Positions 54,401 to 64,000 of a stretch of 64,000 nt of DNA are shown here, piece after piece. This stretch comes from Apiotrichum sp. Y4204. Lineage: Eukaryota; Basidiomycota; Tremellomycetes; Trichosporonales; Trichosporonaceae. Position numbers and translations under genes: made by a program. The stretch is taken from contig JAMYHL010000002.1 in assembly GCA_025531455.1 (NCBI GenBank), forward strand, positions 682,001 to 746,000. The letters are read 5' to 3'. How positions within the stretch are numbered: the stretch's first letter is position 1; each line of letters begins with the position of its first letter. A model generated the notes under the pieces. It ran no database searches and was not told the origin of the DNA. It saw only the letters and a list, made by a program, of their open reading frames with translations.

Positions 54401-57400
54401 TGTACAGAGATGCGGCCGCGCTTGGCCATCCGCACAGAGATAAGCAAAAGGTTGCTAATCAGCATCTCGAGCAGGTCGGGATCAACGTTGAACATGTCGT
54501 GGTCTCGCGTTGGCCCCAAACTGACGTGTAGTTCGAGCTGGAGGCGCTCCAAGGCCGTGCGGAACATGCCCGCAATCTCGCTCACAAACGAGTTCAAATG
54601 GGTGGGCACGAGAATGGCCTGAACGTGCCCGCCCTCCATACGGCTGAAATCGAGAAGCGCGGTAACGAGCTGCTGCAATCGGTGAACGTGCTTGAGCGCC
54701 ATACCAAGCTGTTGTCGCTGTCTTGGCTGAAGGCTCGTGTGTTGAAGATCTTCAAGGGGGCCGGAGATCAAGGTAAGCGGAATGCGGAACTCGCGCGCGC
54801 TGCCGCGGAACCATGCAACCTTTGCACGCTCGAGCCTTTCCTTCTCCAGTTGGCGGGCGACGTCTTCCTCGAACGCGATCGCCGAAGTGAGCGCTGATGT
54901 GAGATGGGCACGCATGCCCTGCAGCCAGTCCTCATACGGTGCGTCCAACGGGCGGTAGAGATTGAGGCCGATAATGGCAACGCCAGCGGGAATCTGCAAG
55001 CTCAACTCGGAACAGATGGGGATCACGATTGCCATGTCAGGGAGCTCGTCCCAATGCCGCACGGGGAGACCCTCGATTATGCTCGAACAGTCCTCGACAA
55101 CTACGCACTGCCGCAAGGTAAGTGCGCGGGCGATGGGCCATGGTGTCTGCGAATTTTCTGCTGGTGTGGACTGTGGGCGGGTAGGTGAGTGGAAGGACGG
55201 GCTTGAAGCGTTGCCTGGCGGGGTCGGGGAACCTAGGATGTTCAAGGCATTGTTGGAGGCCGGAGAATTGACCAAGCTCAGTCCATTTGCCAGACGCTCC
55301 AGACTGTGGGTCGACGACAGCACTGGCGATGTGCCAGGTGGGGCACTAAATGAGCTGCGTGCGCTGTTTGCCGCGCGTGGGATAGCATAGCGCAGTCGGC
55401 GCGGGGCGCAGGGATGGTCGGTGGGGACGCCCACGGTCGATGCGAGTTGGAGGTCGACAGTGGTGGTAGTGTGGGGATCGGAGCTAAAGGTGGAAGCAGA
55501 CTTGTTCTCCTTGACCGAGTAGCAAATGACAAACGGTGCGTCGGCGGCATTGGGCTCAAACCCGGCCGCGACAGCGTCGAAGAACGCGGACTGGGAGCGG
55601 GCGGCAGATGCACGCTCGACAACCTCGCGGGTGGTTTCTGATCGGCGGTCGGCAAGGACACGCGCGGTAGTGCCTTGTGACGGGTTGTACACACCGAGAA
55701 CCTGTTTGTTTGCGTCCACAATGGGAATCAGTGAGTAGCTGTGGTAGCGTCCCGGCCGCGACAGCGTCGAAGAACGCGGACTGGGAGCGGGCGGCAGATG
55801 CACGCTCGACAACCTCGCGGGTGGTTTCTGATCGGCGGTCGGCAAGGACACGCGCGGTAGTGCCTTGTGACGGGTTGTACACACCGAGAACCTGTTTGTT
55901 TGCGTCCACAATGGGAATCAGTGAGTAGCTGTGGTAGCGTTCAACAAAGCGGCCGCGCTCGTTCCGTTGGTGAAGGATGAGTGCGTTCTCGAAACGCATA
56001 GGTTCCCCGCTCCTTACCCGCATCATAAGGGGTTCAAGGTACTGCCACAGCGGCGCCCAAACCTCCTTCTGCGGCCTCCCGAACGATTTCGGATGATCCA
56101 CCATGATCGAGTAGTTTTGGTTGCTGTTGTCAGTATACCTTGCCCACCTGCATTCCCTCACTAGATCATGTTAAACTCCGGCCCGATGTAGACGCAATCC
56201 TGTGTAAACGAGGAGAAGGCAATGTTTACCATGGCCAATATCTCTGGCGCCCAGCTTGACGGCGGTCCTATGCTCGTCGTCGACCAGTCGTACGTCTCAA
56301 ACAAGAGATGACACTGGGTCGCCACAGGCTGCGGTGGCTCTCGCGGCCAGTCTGCCTCAAAGTTCATGAGACTCTGGTTGTCGCGCTCCTGCGGGAGGAT
56401 GAGGCTGTGATTGGAGGTCTCCATACGATTTGCCAGGGCATGGGGCCCGGCGCGAACATTGGGACCGACGATATCAGACGTCCTGCGTGGTGCGCCCGGG
56501 TCCTTTGCTGCCGAGATTGCTGTGAGAATGACGAGACAGTACCCTGATGAGTCTGGTGGGCTGGATGATCTCGTCTTGACAAGGTCGAGGACGACGAGGG
56601 GATGGCCAATCTCAAGTGCAAAGACTAATGGTGGGCGGTCCGCCCCCTCATAACCGGTCTCTGCCTCTGCCCATGCTTGCAGTGCGGCGAGCGTGTGGGC
56701 TTCGACAATGTCGTGCAGTGGGCGATTTTTAGTAATGGCCTGGGCATGGCGATTGGACCAGGCAATGGTCATCCGACTCGACAGTGGTGCAGATACGGGA
56801 GGCACGATGACGTTTTCAGGAATGATAGATGGGCCTGCCAGCAACTGGCCTCGACGTTTGCTGGCGGGACTTGATGGACTGGAACCTGATGGGCTGGTGG
56901 CATTTCTTGAGCTTGTTGCACTTCTTGCACCTGTTCCATTTGATGGACTTGGCGCGCTTGTTCCACTAGGTTTCACGGGAGAGGTTTTTGGAGACAATGT
57001 TGGCGGCAAGTGCGGGGTGTTTGGGTGGGTCGGGGTGGAGGACGAGGTGGACGCAGGGTGGTGGGTACATGTTGGGCAGACCTGATTGTCGTAATTTCCG
57101 TCACAGCAAGCAGCACACTCTGCACTGGCGACGCTGGTAGGTTCTGTGCTCACTGGACTCGGGACGTCGGTCCAATCGTCGAGTTCCGCGGGGGTCGACG
57201 AGCGCGTGCTGGAAACGGGTGTGTCGGTCGGCTGCCGGACAGTGACATCCGTATCGCGCGAGATGAGGGAAGGTCGTGAGGCACCGGAGGATACAGTGTA
57301 CAAGGAGGGATTGATGGCGGCTCGTACTCGCAGAACAAAGGCTGGGAGGGGATATGACTGGGTGAGTCAGCAATCGTGATGCACGCAACAGGACAGAGTG

Positions 57401-57899
57401 CAGAGCAATATGGATGAGAGCGACGGTCGCTGCGGCGTTGCGTCTCCTGCTTCAGCCAACCCGAAGCCGAAGCGATCTGTCCGCAAGCCACACCTTGGAC
57501 CGACGCCTTGAATGTTTGATGTGATTGCGGCTGTTGTATACGACAATTCGATCCACTTGGACTGCCGCGCATCCACTTGGACTGCCGCGCACAGTCGCGG
57601 TCGCGTCTGCGTACCCTGCACACCAATGTCTAGCGCATAAACGCATGGATACTGTGCACATGGGTGCACAGACACGGAGAGCACACGGCAGAGACCATTG
57701 CCTTCCCGACCAGCCGGGACTTGAACTCGGACTAGGTGTCTCAGGCCGGCTGGGCCCACATCTGTCACTGTATCCTCTACACGTCCTGACATATCCGTCC
57801 ACTCTTCTTTTGGCGCAAGATGTGCGCAAGTGGTGCGCGAGCACTCACCTCGAGATACTCGACGGGGACCCCGCCGAGGTCTGGAGCATCTGGCGGCAT
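51454..57899 (-). CDS. Double hybrid histidine kinase, frame broken by a 190-bp tandem duplication
   Basis: Multistep phosphorelay sensor. Exons (minus strand): 57899-57849, 57357-56162, 56123-52938, 52893-52321, 52285-51620 and 51542-51454. Without one duplicate copy (55561-55750 or 55751-55940) phases close and the protein would be 1856 residues; with both, the frame shifts and stops at 55556. Order: a disordered N-terminus with ECAACCDGNY and CPTCTHH; PAS/GAF-like sensing regions (HPKSFGRPQKEVW); a first kinase-like module where the usual H-E-F-R-T-P is AREFRIP (no phospho-His) with poor ATP boxes; REC1 (LVLSDEHM) about residues 1085-1200; PAS; a canonical HisKA (ISHEIRTPVSAIL) near 1362; HATPase (VRDTGPGMTP, GGSGLGLFICKK); REC2 (VVLMDLEMP, VVIKPY) near 1714-1840. 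The break may be real or an assembly error. Confidence 0.82.
55561..55750. repeat. 190-bp perfect tandem duplication, copy 1
   Basis: This copy abuts the second (55751-55940) directly and, compared base by base, is identical to it. It lies in the PAS/GAF-like part of the histidine kinase. The unit is 63 codons plus one base, so two copies shift the frame while one copy keeps it. Confidence 0.95.
55751..55940. repeat. 190-bp perfect tandem duplication, copy 2
   Basis: Second identical copy. Reading the gene (minus strand), this copy is met first and is in frame with upstream exons; the shift occurs on entering copy 1. Confidence 0.95.
57551..57590. repeat. 20-bp perfect tandem repeat in the long first intron of the kinase
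   Basis: Positions 57551-57570 and 57571-57590 are identical. They lie in the 491-nt intron 57358-57848. Confidence 0.9.
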
Positions 57900-60800
57900 T
57901 GCAGGTCGCGCCGCGCCGCCGCGGCGGGGGTGGCGTGCCGGATCGAGGCGGTGTGGGAGGGTGGAGGCGGGGAGGGGTCGGCGGCGCCGCGGGGCTGAGA
58001 TCGTAGCGGCCGGCGTCAAGTGTGGGCAGGTATGAGTGGGTGGGCGATGATCGGATAGAGAGCGCAGTCGACAAGTGCGACTAGCGTCGGGAGGAGAAGG
58101 GAATGCGAGTGGAAGACTGGAGGATTAATGGGCGATTCGCAAAACGAGAACAGTGTTGCTGTGAACGGTGGCGGCTAGTGTGTTTGCTCCTGTTGCCAGT
58201 GTTTCTGGCTGTTTCTACTCGCTCGTACGCTCTGTCTAACGTTGCACTCGATACTCGCTCGTTCGCCTGTCGTGAGTGAATGTGTGTGTCTCCGTTCCGC
58301 AGAGAGGGGAGGTGGTGGAATGGAGTGATGTGGGGTGTGTGGGCATGTGGAAAAAGGACCGGCAAAAGTGTTTTGTGTGTACTTGCGGTGGTGGTGTGTA
58401 CTCTGTGTGTGTGTGTAGAGCCGGGGCAGTCAATGGAGTATGTAAGCGGCTGTGATTCCTTCTAGCTTTCCAGCCTGCTAGCCTGAAGCCTGCTGCCCTT
58501 CCCATTCCGTGTCATCATAATCCAGTGCCATTCCGCACATCCTCATACATTTTTTTGCAGTGATCCAAAAGTCGATCTAGAATGGGTCGACTCGGATCAG
58601 GCGACCTCTTACCAGATCAAACCAGGCCCGAGTAGCACAATCTCGGCACCACATCAAGATGCATCATTGCATGTAGAAGTATACAAGGTGCGGATCTGCA
58701 GAGCTGCAAAAGAACAACAAACACAAAAAAAACGACACGCACAACGCAGAAGTGAAAAAAAAAAGAAAAAAAGAAAAAAAAAGAAAAAGGGCGCAGAAGA
58801 GTGCAATTCAGATCACAGCCAGCGGGGACAGCCTTTCACACCTTTTTGCCTGTTCCCGCTATTTCGAAAGGGAGTCGGCTGCAGAGTACCGTGCTGCCCC
58901 AGCCTCGCCCTTTAACGGGTTACTCTCCTGAAGGCCCTGCGGCATCCCTGGGACCCTTGCGGCTCAATACAGTGACGTCATTTGCGGCATGGGGGGCATT
59001 TTTCCGCCTTCCTTCGGTGTGAGCCCCCGAGCAAGCAAGAACGCAAGAACAAGAACAGAGTTTACATCGGAGCCAGAGGATCAGAGGATCGGCGGAGGAC
59101 AGAGCGCATCGCAAGTGCGCACGGCGCTGGCCGGGCTGATATTTTACATTGTTTGCCACTGGCCACTGGCCGCGGGGGGGCTGTTGTGGTGTGCGCCTGT
59201 TGTGCATGGCCTGAAATGGCCGGCCTGTCCTTGCGGCTGATCGCGCTGATCGCGCTGATCCAGATCCACAGTTTTATCGTAGCCTACGCTGGACCCAAAG
59301 TCTGGATTTCTGTGCCACTTTGCGCCCCACTGAGTCACTGATCTCTCTGATCTCCGCTCGGCGCACGATTCCGAGTCCCCAAGTACACACACCCACATAC
59401 GACACTCCTGACGGATGACCTATAGGTTGATAACATCCCGCGTTGGAGCCCTTGCGCACAAACTCTGTCTCCTCTTCTGGTCAGACGAGCAAGACAAATT
59501 CCTCATGCCCTCATGATATCAGACCCCGAAGAGCCGAGGGCCGAGATAACAGCCCGGGTGTATGACAGCATGGAGCAGCGGCCCAGGGCGTTCGGCACAA
59601 GGGCACGGTGGAGCCGGTCGGTCATGTTTTATCGAAAATCAGTGAATGATCTGACCTCTTGCCGTGGCGAGCCGTGGGCAGCTCGCCTGTAAACGTGCAA
59701 AACGCGGAGTGCGGAGTACGGAGCGCGCGGAGCGCGGAGCACGAGGCGCGGCATGTGGCAGCACGTCAGCATGCAGCATGCAATGCGCGCAACGCGGTCA
59801 GGGCGGAGTGTGGGGAGTCTGGTTAATATGAGGAAGGGACGGGTGGAGTAGTGCCCGTGGTGGAGGTGAGGAGCACGCGGTGGTTTCCGTGTCCACACTG
59901 GGTGCTGGGTTTGGGAACAGAGTACTTGTCCGCGCATCGAGTCGGACGCGGCGGAGCGTGTCGCGTCAGTTTCCTCATATCGTGTCACGTCGTCGCTGCC
60001 TCATGCCACGTCTTGCTCGTCCGCCGCGTGAAGCCAGTAGGAGCGCAGAAGACCCACGACGTCCCACACATTGGAAAACAAGGTCAAGGTCCCTCGATGC
60101 CTCGCACTCTCAAACGCCCGCGGCCAAGGTTTACTTTTAGCAGTCAGAAGAGCCACAGCTCGGTATCGGTCGAGGAGAAGAGCCGAAATTCGTATCAGCA
60201 CCGCGCCGATGACACGCCGACTCGGTTGAGCAGCGCAACTCCCCGAACTTCGGAGATGCCTTTGGCACTGTCATGGAAGTCACCGCGGTCACGCGTCCGG
60301 GGTTCGGCCGGATGACGGGCATGGTTCATGGCCCGATGGTCGACATGGGAGGAAGTAGGCGCAGACATCAGCATAGGATTAGTAGCAGCGCGCAGGAACG
60401 GCAAGGCTGCAAGGCTCCTGGGAGCCCGGGATCAGAACTTGGCGCCGAAGATGGATCGACGCGACCGAGCTATGAAGACATGAAGCCATGAGGCTATGAA
60501 GCATATGGGTGGAGGGGTATGATTCCGCATATCGCGTATACGAACAGTGGCGTGCTTTACCGCCTAGAGCCATCTACCACTGCCACCTCGCCCGCTCCGC
60601 CGCGTCCGTCAGATTTTGTCAAGCACGGCGCGGCCGATTTCCGCCGCGTCCCAACGACGACGGGCGATCAGAATGGGGCCAGGCGTGACGTCATGTACGA
60701 GAATAAACACGGGGTCGGTCACTTGAAGCATGAACCAGACTGCAGACTACAAGAAGTGCATGTCAAGGACCCGAGGACAAGGACATCCGTGTGCCTCATT

Positions 60801-62161
60801 TGGGTTCCTCGGATCCTTGCCTTGGATCCCGGGCTGCCATGTCCCAGATCCCAGATGTCATGACGCAGAACCAGAAATGCAGGAAACACGTCGAGCCGAG
60901 ACAAGGCGTCGGCTTTTGCTTTTGCTTATCGTTTTCTTGGCGCGATATGAAAGCATTGGAGCGGCCGGGAAGGCACGGGCTGGGCGTGGGGAAGTGAGGA
61001 AGTGGCGGAGAGGGTTGGTTGGAGACTAACTACTGCTGTATCTCGCGCGATGCTTCACTTCATACGCTTCTGGATCCTAGGAATCACAGCTGGATACCGG
61101 GGAGACACTGGTACACACTGGTACACCTGGAACCGGTCGCGCAGTCGCGAGGAACAGCACCGCGCGGTCTCGTGAGGGGCTTCGCGCAGTCTGGAGGTCG
61201 TCCAATCGCAGGGGTGCAGGCCGGCAGGCCTGCAGGGTTGCGGATCGGGGTGTGGGGTTTTGTGAGTATGTGAAGGTGTGAATCTGCTACCCACGTTTGT
61301 CGGATCTCGGAGCACAATTGCGTCGTGGGCTGCAACCTTTCCGCAGCGGAGGACCCCGCCGTGGTGGCCACGGCGGTCATTGTTTGCATTGTTATTACCC
61401 GTCTCCGACCCGGGCTCCTGCTCTCATTCGTCATTCATCCAGGTGCATGGGGTTCGGAATTTCTTTTCGTCTTGCGCAACTTTTACTAGTAATCATGTGC
61501 GCGGACGCGTTCGTGATGAGGATCCCGCGCGGGACGGGTGAGAACGGGTGGGACTGGCCGCTCGCGATAGGTTCGCGATGCGCGATGCGCCATACGCGAG
61601 ACGCGATACGCACTGCTGCATTACGCATCTTGCTCAGCGGCATCTGTACCCGCTCGGAAGCGGTCGACGTGTGCTCGTCGCGTTGCTACATATATCGTTT
61701 CAGGACATGTGTGTCCCCTTGGCGTGGTGACGCCTGTTCTGTGCTTGTTCATGTCATTGCTCCGCTCATGTCGACATGTCACTGCCCCGTTCATGTCCTC
61801 TGCCCCTCCGGTTTGTGTCATTTGCGCATACAGGTTGTGTCATGCTCTTGCTCCCTTTGCTTGCCCGCCTTCTCCAAACCTCCTACTCTCCCGCTGCTCC
61901 CTCCCTCCGCCGCGGTATGAGATACATTCTCACTCATCGACGCGCTGCGCGCTGGTGGTAGCAATAGGAGTGTCCTACAAACAGTGGCTGTGGCTAGAGA
62001 CTAGAGCAGAGGCTGTGCGGTCGAGTTACAGACATCGAAAGAGAAAAAAAGGAAACAAAGACAAAGGCGAGAAATAACAGCGGTCTCTGGGATCCGCAGA
62101 CGAACGGTGTTGGCTCGGCCAACACACAGCGCATACGACGGTCGGCGGCGCGGCGCAGCGC
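57900..62161. other. 4.3-kb gene-poor interval upstream of the histidine kinase
   Basis: No gene is supported. The part next to 57900 is the kinase leader and promoter. The interval has CT/GT-rich low-complexity stretches (58280-58440 on the plus strand), an A-rich purine tract at 58754-58790 and many short open frames without domains (for example 61297-61920). The right end is the 3' flank of the Whi5-like gene. Confidence 0.45.
58754..58790 (+). repeat. A-rich purine tract
   Basis: The plus strand consists almost wholly of A runs of 5-10 separated by single G residues. On the minus strand it is a pyrimidine tract of T runs, which could stop Pol III or exclude nucleosomes; no linked gene is seen. 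Confidence 0.8.
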
Positions 62162-64000
62162 TTACCGACGCACACTGAGCGGCGGGCCCATGGCGCCCGC
62201 GCTGCGGTCGGTGCCCCGCGGGGGCATGTCGCTAAAGAGGACGCGCGCAGTCCCTGCAAAGCTTGGTGCGTCGCCGCTGTTACGTTTCGGACGCACGGGC
62301 GACGGGCTGTGCGCAAGGAACATCATGAGCTCGGCAGCCGCCTGGTCGTCCTCGCGGCGCATCAGGTCGTCCTCCTGCATCCGCTCGTGGTGATGCTGAC
62401 GCATCTCACGCTCGCGTTCCCGCTCGCGCTCCATCTCCCGCTCACGCTCCCGGTCAGGCGACCGGCGCCAGAACGACCGACCGCCAAACGGCGACGAGTC
62501 CATGCTCGCGCCACGGTTGTGTCCCATGTGTCCCTTCGGCGGGCCAAACGCGTGCGCAGGCATCAGTGGCGGGGGCGGCAGATGCGGGCGGCTCATCGGG
62601 CCATGCATATGGCGCTCCTGGTCCATGAAGCTCTGCGCACGAGGACGCGGGGGCGGCATGTCGGAAAACGGCGACGGCAGACCGGCCGGTGGCGGGTGGT
62701 TTGGCGGGCCTAGAGGCGGGAGGGGGAAGTGCTGCGTCGGCGGGCCACCTGACGGCCATCCCGAACCCGGAGTGATCGCCGAAGCGGAAGCGGGACCGCT
62801 GTCGCGCCGCCGGTCAGGCCCAGGAGCCACGGGGGAGCGGCCAGATTCCAGCATGAACGTCAGAGCACGTGCCGCGTCAACATCCTGTGTTGTCGGGCGT
62901 TCACGGAGGTTTGACTGCGATTGGGATCGCTTCTTGGGCGACTTTCTAGGTCGCGAGCCGGTCGAGCTCGGGGGTGGGTAGGGATCTGTGGACAGAAACT
63001 GGTGGGACGTGATCGCGCTTGACGCACGCCGATGACCGCCTCCTCCTGCCGGGCGGCCGTTGGGAGGGTGCGAGTTGTAGCCGCGCAGCGGCGACAATGT
63101 GGAACGCGCCAGATAGTCGTCCATTCCCATGCGCTGCCGACCAGGCGAGATGGGCTGCCCGCGGTTCGGTGGCGCGCCCAGCGACGCGATCGACGGCAGT
63201 CCTCCGGGAAGTGAGTGTGACGGCGTGTGTGACGAAGTGTGGGGCGAAGGGCGCGAGGCGTAGGGGCGCGGGGCGCCCGGTCTCGGTAGCGGCTGCCAGA
63301 GGACATCGGCAAGCTGCCATGGCCGAGAAGGGGAGGGCGGCTCATACGTCGGGCCGTTGCCGTTCGGGATGATGATCGGTGGCCGCTGCAGATGCGACTG
63401 CTTCGGGAGGCGCTGGGCGTCAGTGAGGGGGAGCAACCAGAAACTCACAGTCTCAATCTCCTTGATGGTCATATCGGACCATCCGTGGTTGGTCTTGATG
63501 GACGCGAGCTCGAGACGCTGCTGGAGCTGAGCAATTTTCTGGCGGTCAGAGACTGTGTGTGGACCGTGTGGGTGGAGGTAACGCGGTGGCGACACAGACG
63601 CGACGGTGGACGCGTGCGTGCCATGTCCCGTCCGTCTCGCCGCCGCCGGCGACGCCCGACTCACCTTTTCCATTTCTACACGGCGCAAGAACCTGTCCAT
63701 ACCGTCGGGGCTCTCATCTGCGCCCGCGACGTGCACATCCGCGATCACGCCGTTGCTGACTTGGCTCGCTGGACCGACGCTTGCGCCAGACGATGTGGAT
63801 GTGTTGTCATTGTGTTCCGCATCGTCAGCAGCAGCGACGGACGCGGCTGCCGAAACGGGGCCGGAGCCGGGGGCCGAGTGGTGCTGTGTGTCGTTTTGGG
63901 TGGCAAGGGCTGGACTGTCAATGTCCGTGTCCATCGAGTCTGGCTCCGCGGCAGCCGTTGCGCGGGACGCCGAGACTTGGGACGGGCTGTGCTCTGACGG
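62162..64000 (-). CDS. Low-compl-exity regulator with Whi5-like short motifs (5' end outside window)
   Basis: Exons (minus strand): 64000-63665 (open at the window edge), 63538-63449 and 63412-62162; 558 residues visible. After an acidic Ser/Ala-rich start, FLRRVEMEKK crosses the first splice into a coiled segment (IAQLQQRLELASIKTNHGW) and DMTIKEIET. The rest is Pro/Ser-rich with many SP and TP sites (STLSPLRGY, HSPSPVRP). Two related short helices, DAARALTFMLESGRSP and AAELMMFLAHSPSP, and a late ARVLFSDMPP recall the Whi5/Nrm1 class of G1/S repressors, but I am not certain. A run of RERE repeats precedes the last helix. An ATG at 63934 could be the start, though the frame stays open to the edge. 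The 36-nt second intron keeps the frame if retained. Confidence 0.62.
   Translation of the reverse strand, partial: PSEHSPSQVSASRATAAAEPDSMDTDIDSPALATQNDTQHHSAPGSGPVSAAASVAAADDAEHNDNTSTSSGASVGPASQVSNGVIADVHVAGADESPDGMDRFLRRVEMEKVSRASPAAARRTGHGTHASTVASVSPPRYLHPHGPHTVSDRQKIAQLQQRLELASIKTNHGWSDMTIKEIETVSFWLLPLTDAQRLPKQSHLQRPPIIIPNGNGPTYEPPSPSRPWQLADVLWQPLPRPGAPRPYASRPSPHTSSHTPSHSLPGGLPSIASLGAPPNRGQPISPGRQRMGMDDYLARSTLSPLRGYNSHPPNGRPAGGGGHRRASSAITSHQFLSTDPYPPPSSTGSRPRKSPKKRSQSQSNLRERPTTQDVDAARALTFMLESGRSPVAPGPDRRRDSGPASASAITPGSGWPSGGPPTQHFPLPPLGPPNHPPPAGLPSPFSDMPPPRPRAQSFMDQERHMHGPMSRPHLPPPPLMPAHAFGPPKGHMGHNRGASMDSSPFGGRSFWRRSPDREREREMEREREREREMRQHHHERMQEDDLMRREDDQAAAELMMFLAHSPSPVRPKRNSGDAPSFAGTARVLFSDMPPRGTDRSAGAMGPPLSVRR

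Noticed and set aside
61297..61920. 207-codon plus-strand frame
   Set aside because: Low-complexity and no domain.
1..64000. CRISPR arrays, bacterial operons, prophage or intact transposons
   Set aside because: No regularly spaced repeats, no terminal repeats with transposase or reverse transcriptase, and all recognised genes are intron-bearing fungal genes.

Overview
The window comes from an intron-dense, GC-rich nuclear genome of a basidiomycete yeast. Tremellomycetes, probably Trichosporonales, is my best inference. It rests on the gene set, on very short GT-AG introns (many 31 to 40 nt with a ctgAc or ctaAc branch site close to the acceptor), on a Zn2Cys6 regulator and on a double hybrid histidine kinase. 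Nothing prokaryotic, viral or clearly transposon-derived was recognised.

Layout: the 3' end of a Sen1-type helicase (+, 1-779); COQ2 (-); a GPI-anchored kelch-like surface protein (-); NTF2 (+); FAP7 (-); BUD22 (-); a tRNA-Val(CAC); a GH5 glycosidase (-); a GT8 glycosyltransferase (+); ROK1 (-) head to head with NTH1 (+); a 4.2-kb gap; a Zn2Cys6 factor (+); a tiny Cys/Gly/Tyr-rich protein with long introns (-); a 6.4-kb gene-poor block; RNR2 (-) head to head with mitochondrial IF2 IFM1 (+); a membrane-anchored SGNH hydrolase (+); APC5 (-) head to head with an alpha/beta-hydrolase lipase (+); an M50B-like membrane metalloprotease (-); a very large double hybrid histidine kinase (-); a 4.3-kb gap; and a Whi5-like low-complexity regulator (-) running off the right edge.

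There are no operons. The logic is that of compact eukaryotic genes sharing divergent promoters. Three genes serve ribosome biogenesis (FAP7, BUD22, ROK1), two serve mitochondrial function (COQ2, IFM1), three serve DNA metabolism or the cell cycle (RNR2, NTH1, APC5), and the Whi5-like gene is a possible fourth in that group. The most striking observations are a perfect 190-bp tandem duplication that breaks the histidine kinase frame, a run of microexons (2, 2 and 5 nt) apparently needed to encode the M50B first membrane segment, a tRNA-Val with an apparent 5-nt intron, and three consecutive hairpins at the Sen1 stop codon of which two differ by a compensatory base pair. No wholly new system was found. 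Exon boundaries below were derived by hand from splice signals, reading-frame arithmetic and family resemblance.
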